The notes below the pieces were generated by a model. The model did no database searches. It saw only the letters and a program-made list of their open reading frames with translations, and was not told where the DNA came from. Positions 59,401 to 64,000 of a DNA stretch of 64,000 nucleotides are shown one piece after another. Source of the DNA: Gymnothorax reevesii (lineage: Eukaryota > Chordata > Actinopteri > Anguilliformes > Muraenidae); NCBI GenBank assembly GCA_029721435.1, contig CM056592.1:36653611-36717610 (forward strand), read 5' to 3'. Made by a program: the position numbers and the translations under genes. Every line of letters starts with the position of its first letter. Positions within the stretch are counted from its first letter, which is position 1.

Positions 59401-60090
59401 GGGGCTTGGAACACTCAGCTGGCACAGGTAGCTCAGGAAGCGCAGCGGGCATAAGGGGCTCAGAACACTCAGCTGGCACAGGTAGCTCGAGAAGCGCAAC
59501 GGGCATAGGGGGCTTGGGACACTCAGCTGGCACAGGTAGCTCAGGAAGCGCAGCGGGCATAGGGGGCTTGGAACACTCAGCTGGCACAGGTAGCTCGGGA
59601 AGCGCAGCGGGCATAGGGGGCTTGGAACACTCAGCTGGCACAGGTAGCTCAGGAAGCGCAGCGGGCATAGGGGGCTTGGAACACTCAGCTGGCACAGGTA
59701 GCTCAGGAAGCGCAGCGGGCATAAGGGGCTTGGAACACTCAGCTGGCACAGGTAGCTCGAGAAGCGCAACGGGCATAGGGGGCTTGGGACACTCAGCTGG
59801 CACAGGTAGCTCAGGAAGCGCAGCGGGCATAGGGGGCTTGGAACACTCAGCTGGCACAGGTAGCTCGGGAAGCGCAGCGGGCATAAGGGGCTTGGAACAC
59901 TCAGCTGGCACAGGTAGCTCGGGAAGCGCAGCGGGCATAGGGTGCTTGGAGCACTCAGCTGGCACAGGCAGCTCGGCAATCGCAGCGGGCATAGGGGGCT
60001 TGGGACACTCAGCTGGCACAGGTAGCTCGGAAGCACGGCGGACATAGGGGGCTCGGAACACTCAGCTGGCACAGGTAGCTCAGGAGGATC
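56406..60090. repeat. 54-bp minisatellite, about 68 units, with higher-order structure
   Basis: The basic unit reads like ACACTCAGCTGGCACAGGTA followed by GCTCAGGAAGCGCAGCGGG and CATAGGGGGCTTGGG. Minor variants (CCCTCAGCTGGCGC, GGACGTAGATGG, CATGTAGCTCAAG) recur in the same order, giving a higher-order block of 1315 bp: GGCTTTGAACGGACATAG is at 57151 and again at 58466. The unit has no stop in several frames on both strands, so long proline/alanine-rich (minus) and glycine/serine-rich (plus) frames arise automatically. I do not treat these as genes. Confidence 0.92.
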
Positions 60091-60269
60091 CGAGTTACTA
60101 CTGGACGCAGCCCGCACTGCGTCAAGGACAAACACATGAGTGCAGAAAGAGAGAACGTTGAGTGAAGTCCCGTCTCCCCTGCACCTGCGTCTTGGAATAT
60201 ATATATATACGGAAAACGATCAAGACGAACACTGGTGCCGAAAATAATATAATTAACAAGGGGCAGAAC
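60091..60269. other. Right flank of the minisatellite
   Basis: It holds a TATA-rich run (60199-60212) and, on the minus strand, an ATG at 60135 opening into the repeat. It may be the promoter side of a repeat-bearing retroelement, but there is no other support. Confidence 0.3.
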
Positions 60270-60470
60270 CCTCACATGATTTGATGTAAAGGAATTATTT
60301 CTTAATGTGGGATTTTTTTCCCAACTGAATAAATGCACTTGAATTAAAGGTTGGATTTTCCTTTTTTTTTCCATTGTGGTCCCATATTATTTAGAAAAAA
60401 AACTGAATTTATTAGAAGCTAAAGAACACATCTTAACCAGGGGTGCCAATAATTATGGAGGGCGCTGTAT
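60270..60470 (+). mobile_element. Tc1-like 3' end fragment
   Basis: Close to 50805-51000, including TGAATAAATGCACTTGAATT and the end ATTATGGAGGGCGCTGTA. The 5' part is missing. Confidence 0.85.
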
Positions 60471-61474
60471 GTTCTTGATCTTCAATATTTTCAAGCCTAG
60501 AAGACTTTGAGAATTGTAACATTTCGCTTCATATCAAGTTTGACCTTTCAAGGTGATCTGAGGTCAACTTTAATGCACCCAAAATATAGGTCGTATGTGA
60601 CTTCCTATACGTCAATAATACAAAGTTAATCTCTATCTGCAACCATTTGGCCTCCACAGGCCATCTAGCGTATTCTCCCAATGTTGGTAAAGTAGACCCA
60701 ATATTAGTAAAGTGCCCCCACTAGACATACTTCTGTTGATTCAACCAAAATGGTGTTTCATTCAATGGTGTACATTGACGGTACTAAGGTAAGTTGATTG
60801 CCAGATCGAGGAAAGAAATGGATTGCACAGATTTTCTGTGCCCAAGGACCCCCAAGAAAAAAAAAACATCTGGAGATTTGGTCTAGTTATATATTATGGC
60901 AAATTTACATGAAAATTCATTAGGCCAAAAAAAAAAAAGATTAAAAAAATGTTCTGGATGACAGATGACGGATGCTGCACCACGACAATAGCTTATAGGC
61001 CCATAGGGCTGGTAAGCTAAAAATAACATCATTGCAGATTTACAGTTTTTTACAATTTTTCAAGACTTCAAACACCTTTTCAAAACTCTTCACACAGTTC
61101 GCGCAACATCGGCCTGTGTGCGCTATACATTGAACACATTTTATTTTCTTTTGACACAAAATACCTGCATTTAACACAATTAAAAAATATTTTCACTTCT
61201 TTTACGTCCAAACTCAATCAACTTTACCAGCTAGATTTTCAATTGCTTTCATGTTGTAGGTCAAAACAGAAAGCTTAATGTTCCAATTCTAAATTTAGAC
61301 TAAAGCTGAAGTGAACAGGAGTTCACTGTAGATTGTACATTGTAGGTTGAAACAAATTTCCTGTTTTTTTTTATCATCGTTATTGAGAAACACCAGAGTG
61401 AAGTTATATCAATCACAGCTGATTCCCATCTCATCAGCACAGGTGTTGGGCGTCTTTCAATCACATCACCTATG

Positions 61475-61911
61475 TCAGGGATGTGATTTTTCCGCTAATT
61501 CGCGGAATTCCGCTTTTTTATTTTCAAAATTAAAAAAATGAATGAAACAATGATTTTTCAGTCAGAAAATCCGAAATCATATCTACCGCATTCCGACTTT
61601 TAGTATTTCCCTAACTGAATTGATCTTCTGCATTCTACAGAACTTCCATTTTCAAATTGGAGCTTGTGACTAATTTTGACTTGACTTAGAAATCAAAGAT
61701 TGCACGTGTTGGTTGGCTTGAATATACATTGGATAATAATTCTGTTTTTTATTATTGTATTGAATTCCTAGTACACTTAGGGCACTAAAAATCACTAAAA
61801 CCTAGGAGCTTCAGGGGGCTTCGCCCCTCACCCTCCACCCCCCACCAGGGCACTGCCCTGGACCTGGCTAAATTTTCAGATAACTCCACTTCACCCAAAT
61901 CACATCCCTGC
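61475..61911. mobile_element. hAT-like insert with CAGGGATGTGATTT ends
   Basis: CAGGGATGTGATTTTTCC at the left and AAATCACATCCCTG at the right are inverted. Flanking CTATGT and CTATTT repeats and the uninterrupted left-arm site (CACCTATTTGGGCAG) confirm an insertion. A fragment of the family is at about 838-922. Confidence 0.8.
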
Positions 61912-61999
61912 TATTTGGGCAGATCTTGTGAGAAAAAAAAAAACAACAAAGGCAAGACCAAGGACAAGGTGGAGGACTTGCACAAGACAAGAGACAGAA

Positions 62000-63289
62000 A
62001 TGCTTAGAGGTAGGGGAAGAGTTAGGATGCCTTCTGGGGCTCAAAGAAGGGCCAGAGTTAGGGTGACAGATGAAATAAGAGCACCATCATCGACCAAGTC
62101 ATCAACCATGGGTTATCATATAGAGGGGCTGGAGAACGTGTGCAGCCAAATCTCAGCTGGAACACAGTGGCGTCCATTGTCCGGATTTTTCGAGCAACCA
62201 TCAGGTAGAATATTGTATTAGGGCTTAACTGCATTCTTATGGCCCCTAATATGTAACTTTGTTCCTCTAAAGGTTCAACATCACTGTCCTTCAGGGAGCA
62301 GGGAGAGCTCCTAAATGAAGAACAGGAGCTGGCCATTGTCAACACGATGATTGCTGACAATGAAATAAAACTGAAAGAAATTCAGGCCAATATTTCAGTA
62401 GAGAACCTTGTCTTTGCAAACATTAAAGCAATCAGCCTTACATCTATTTCTCGGACTCTGGCTAAACACAGAGTCCAAATGAAACAACTTTATAAAGTCC
62501 TTTTGAAAGGAACAGTGAGCGCGTCAAGGAACTCCGTCACCAATATGTCCAGGTACAGTAAGGTTCTACTATATATCTATATATGTATGTATCGAAAGTT
62601 AATCATTTAGACGCATTTTATTTGATTGTTTACAGAGAGTCATGGAGTTGGAGGCCAATCAAGTCCCACATGACTGATCTACATTGATGAGACTGGCTTC
62701 AACTTGGCCAAAAACTGTTGGAGAGGCAGAAACATAATTGGTAAAAGAGCCACAGGTGCTGTGCCAGGCCAGAGAGGAGCCAACATCACCATGTGTGCAG
62801 CATCTCCAACAATGGTGTGCTCCTGCATAAATGTCAAACTGGCCCCTACAACAGCGACCGCCTTCTCCTGTTTTTAGAAGAGCTGTGTGATAGACTGGTG
62901 CCTGAGGGAATAGGGGGACAGGGTGAGTTTGGGGGTAACTTGCCAACATATGTGGTCACCTGGGACAACGTGGCATCCCAGCATGCACGTGCAGTCACAG
63001 CTGGGTTTAACGCCCATCCCAGGATGATGTCCCTTTTCCTTGCCCCTTATCCCCTTTCCTCAACCCTACTGAGGAGTGTTTTTCAGCCTGGAGGTGGAAG
63101 GTATTGCATCATCATCCACATGACCAAATGTCCCTCCTGAATGCAATGGGTGCTGCATGCCAGGACATCACAGCTGAACACTGCCAGGGATGGATAAGGC
63201 CTGCGAAAATATTTTTCCCAAGAGGCCTGGCCAGAGAAGATATCAGGTGTGATGTTCACGAAAATATGTGGCCCAATGCTGAAGCCTGA
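62000..63289 (+). pseudogene. IS630-like transposase with three exons, lightly decayed
   Basis: Exon A (62000-62204) opens MLRGRGRVRMPSG and contains a helix-turn-helix (INHGLSYRGAGERVQPNLSW in the shifted frame). Exon B (62273-62552) reads ELLNEEQELAIVN then EIKLKEIQANI and KQLYKV. Exon C (62636-63289) has VMELEANQVPH, IYIDETGFNLAK (first Asp, split by a stop), TYVVTWDNVASQHA (second Asp), FLNPTEE (Glu, after a 1-bp shift) and CDVHENMWPNAEA at the stop. The two intervening segments, 68 and 83 bp, begin GTAGAA/GTACAG and end AAAG/ACAG, so they look like true introns. Frameshifts in exons A and C inactivate it. Confidence 0.75.
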
Positions 63290-64000
63290 GCAGATGAGCT
63301 TTTTATTATTATTTTTTTCCAGTAATGTCTTCTGCTCCTTTTTCTTTTTGTATATTGGACAATAGTGACTGACAGCTAAATGCTGATTTTTCCCCTTTAC
63401 TGTCAGTAATTTTCATTTGCAAATAAAGTGTTTACTGCAAAAATCCTGTCATTTACTGTATTCTTCTTTCATAAACTTTTTATTCTGCAAAGCTGCTCTG
63501 AAATGGGTCCTTCACTTTCTGTACTGAGTTTTTGCAAAAAACAAACAAAATTCAGACCCAACAAAAGAAAAATGAAGAGAGGTTCAAAAAAACTACAACA
63601 AGAACATCAATTTATGATCATACAATAATCTGTTGATTGTAAAACCGTAGAGCTAACGCATGTAAAGTGATTCAGTTTGTGTTATTGCATCAGTTGTTAA
63701 TGTTTTTATGACATTGTGTTGTGACTGACTAAATGTGTCTGTTAGAAGACAGCATGTGTTTGTGTTTTGATAAATTTGGTGAATTATGTTACAGTATTTT
63801 TTGTATTTTGAAAATGTAATTAGTTTGCACTGCGCGATTCTGAGTATGGAATTAACTATTTTGGTAATTGTGTGTTTTAGGTGTGACAGTTTTGAAAAAG
63901 TGTTTAAAGTGTTAAAACGGGTCATCGGGATTGTAAAAAACTGTAAAACAACAAATAAATTGAAATGCTTTGCAAGTAGTTTTCCGATCTTGGTTGATTA

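Larger units (their letters stand above)
61041..63945 (+). mobile_element. IS630/Tc1-like transposon, most complete copy
   Basis: Ends TACAGTTTTTTACA and TTGTAAAAAACTGTA, with TA at both borders. The same element at the same target is seen in both palindrome arms. A hAT-type insert (61475-61911) lies in its 5' part. Confidence 0.85.
60471..64000 (-). pseudogene. Third, partial copy of the lipocalin locus (intron 3 only)
   Basis: 60471-61040 matches 15466-16097, and 63946-64000 matches 18042-18096, on both sides of the shared IS630-like transposon. The match therefore includes host intron and not just the mobile element. In this orientation exons 3-1 would lie beyond 64000 on the minus strand, and exons 4-6 should lie below 60471 but are not in the window. 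It lacks the 237-bp MITE that both palindrome arms carry. This is probably a truncated paralogue. Confidence 0.65.

Noticed and set aside
56406..60090. CRISPR-like array
   Set aside because: There are no unique spacers between repeats, the units abut directly, and the context is a vertebrate genome.
56157..60135. Several long open frames (up to about 600 codons) on both strands
   Set aside because: They follow from a 54-bp unit that lacks stops in several frames. The frame shifts at each 1315-bp block, and both strands are equally open.

Overview
The window reads as nuclear DNA of a ray-finned fish, almost certainly a teleost. It has intron-containing vertebrate genes with GT-AG splice sites, low gene density and dense layers of fish-type transposons: Tc1/mariner and IS630-like, hAT, Harbinger-like, TTAA-flanked elements, an L1-type LINE, Ty3/gypsy and Penelope. 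There is no sign of bacterial or organellar sequence. The only host genes I can support are lipocalins of the alpha-1-acid-glycoprotein / saxitoxin-tetrodotoxin-binding-protein type. I assembled their six coding exons by eye from the sequence.

The dominant structure is a very large imperfect palindrome. The left arm (about 5.7-24.34 kb, plus a short match at 25.84-25.87 kb) is the reverse complement of the right arm (about 40.95-54.54 kb). A 15.1-kb spacer lies between them. Each arm holds one complete lipocalin gene with the same six exons and the same intron phases. Gene 1 is on the minus strand (6569-23790) and gene 2 on the plus strand (41564-53574), so they form a divergent, head-to-head pair. 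Arm lengths differ because transposons entered one arm or the other after the duplication. Several empty sites are readable by comparing the arms.

A third, partial copy of lipocalin intron 3 runs from 60471 to the right edge, in the same orientation as the left arm. Its exons 1-3 would lie beyond the window. The place where its exons 4-6 should be is occupied by a Tc1 end, a 3.7-kb minisatellite and a Penelope element. The locus is therefore an expanding lipocalin cluster that is also being broken up.

Layout: 1-500 decayed DDE integrase-like gene; 0.8-4.3 kb nested hAT and foldback elements; 5.3-6.4 kb Tc1 relic downstream of gene 1; 6.6-23.8 kb gene 1, with a 14.5-kb intron 3 full of transposons; 24.3-25.8 kb hAT copy upstream of gene 1; 25.9-40.9 kb spacer (a long-TIR element, a duplicated unit, a gypsy fragment, a LINE with its target duplication, a foldback element and a short minisatellite at the inner edge of the right arm); 41.5-53.6 kb gene 2; 53.8-56.0 kb Tc1 relic and Penelope end; 56.4-60.1 kb 54-bp minisatellite; 60.5-64.0 kb third locus copy with an IS630-like transposon.
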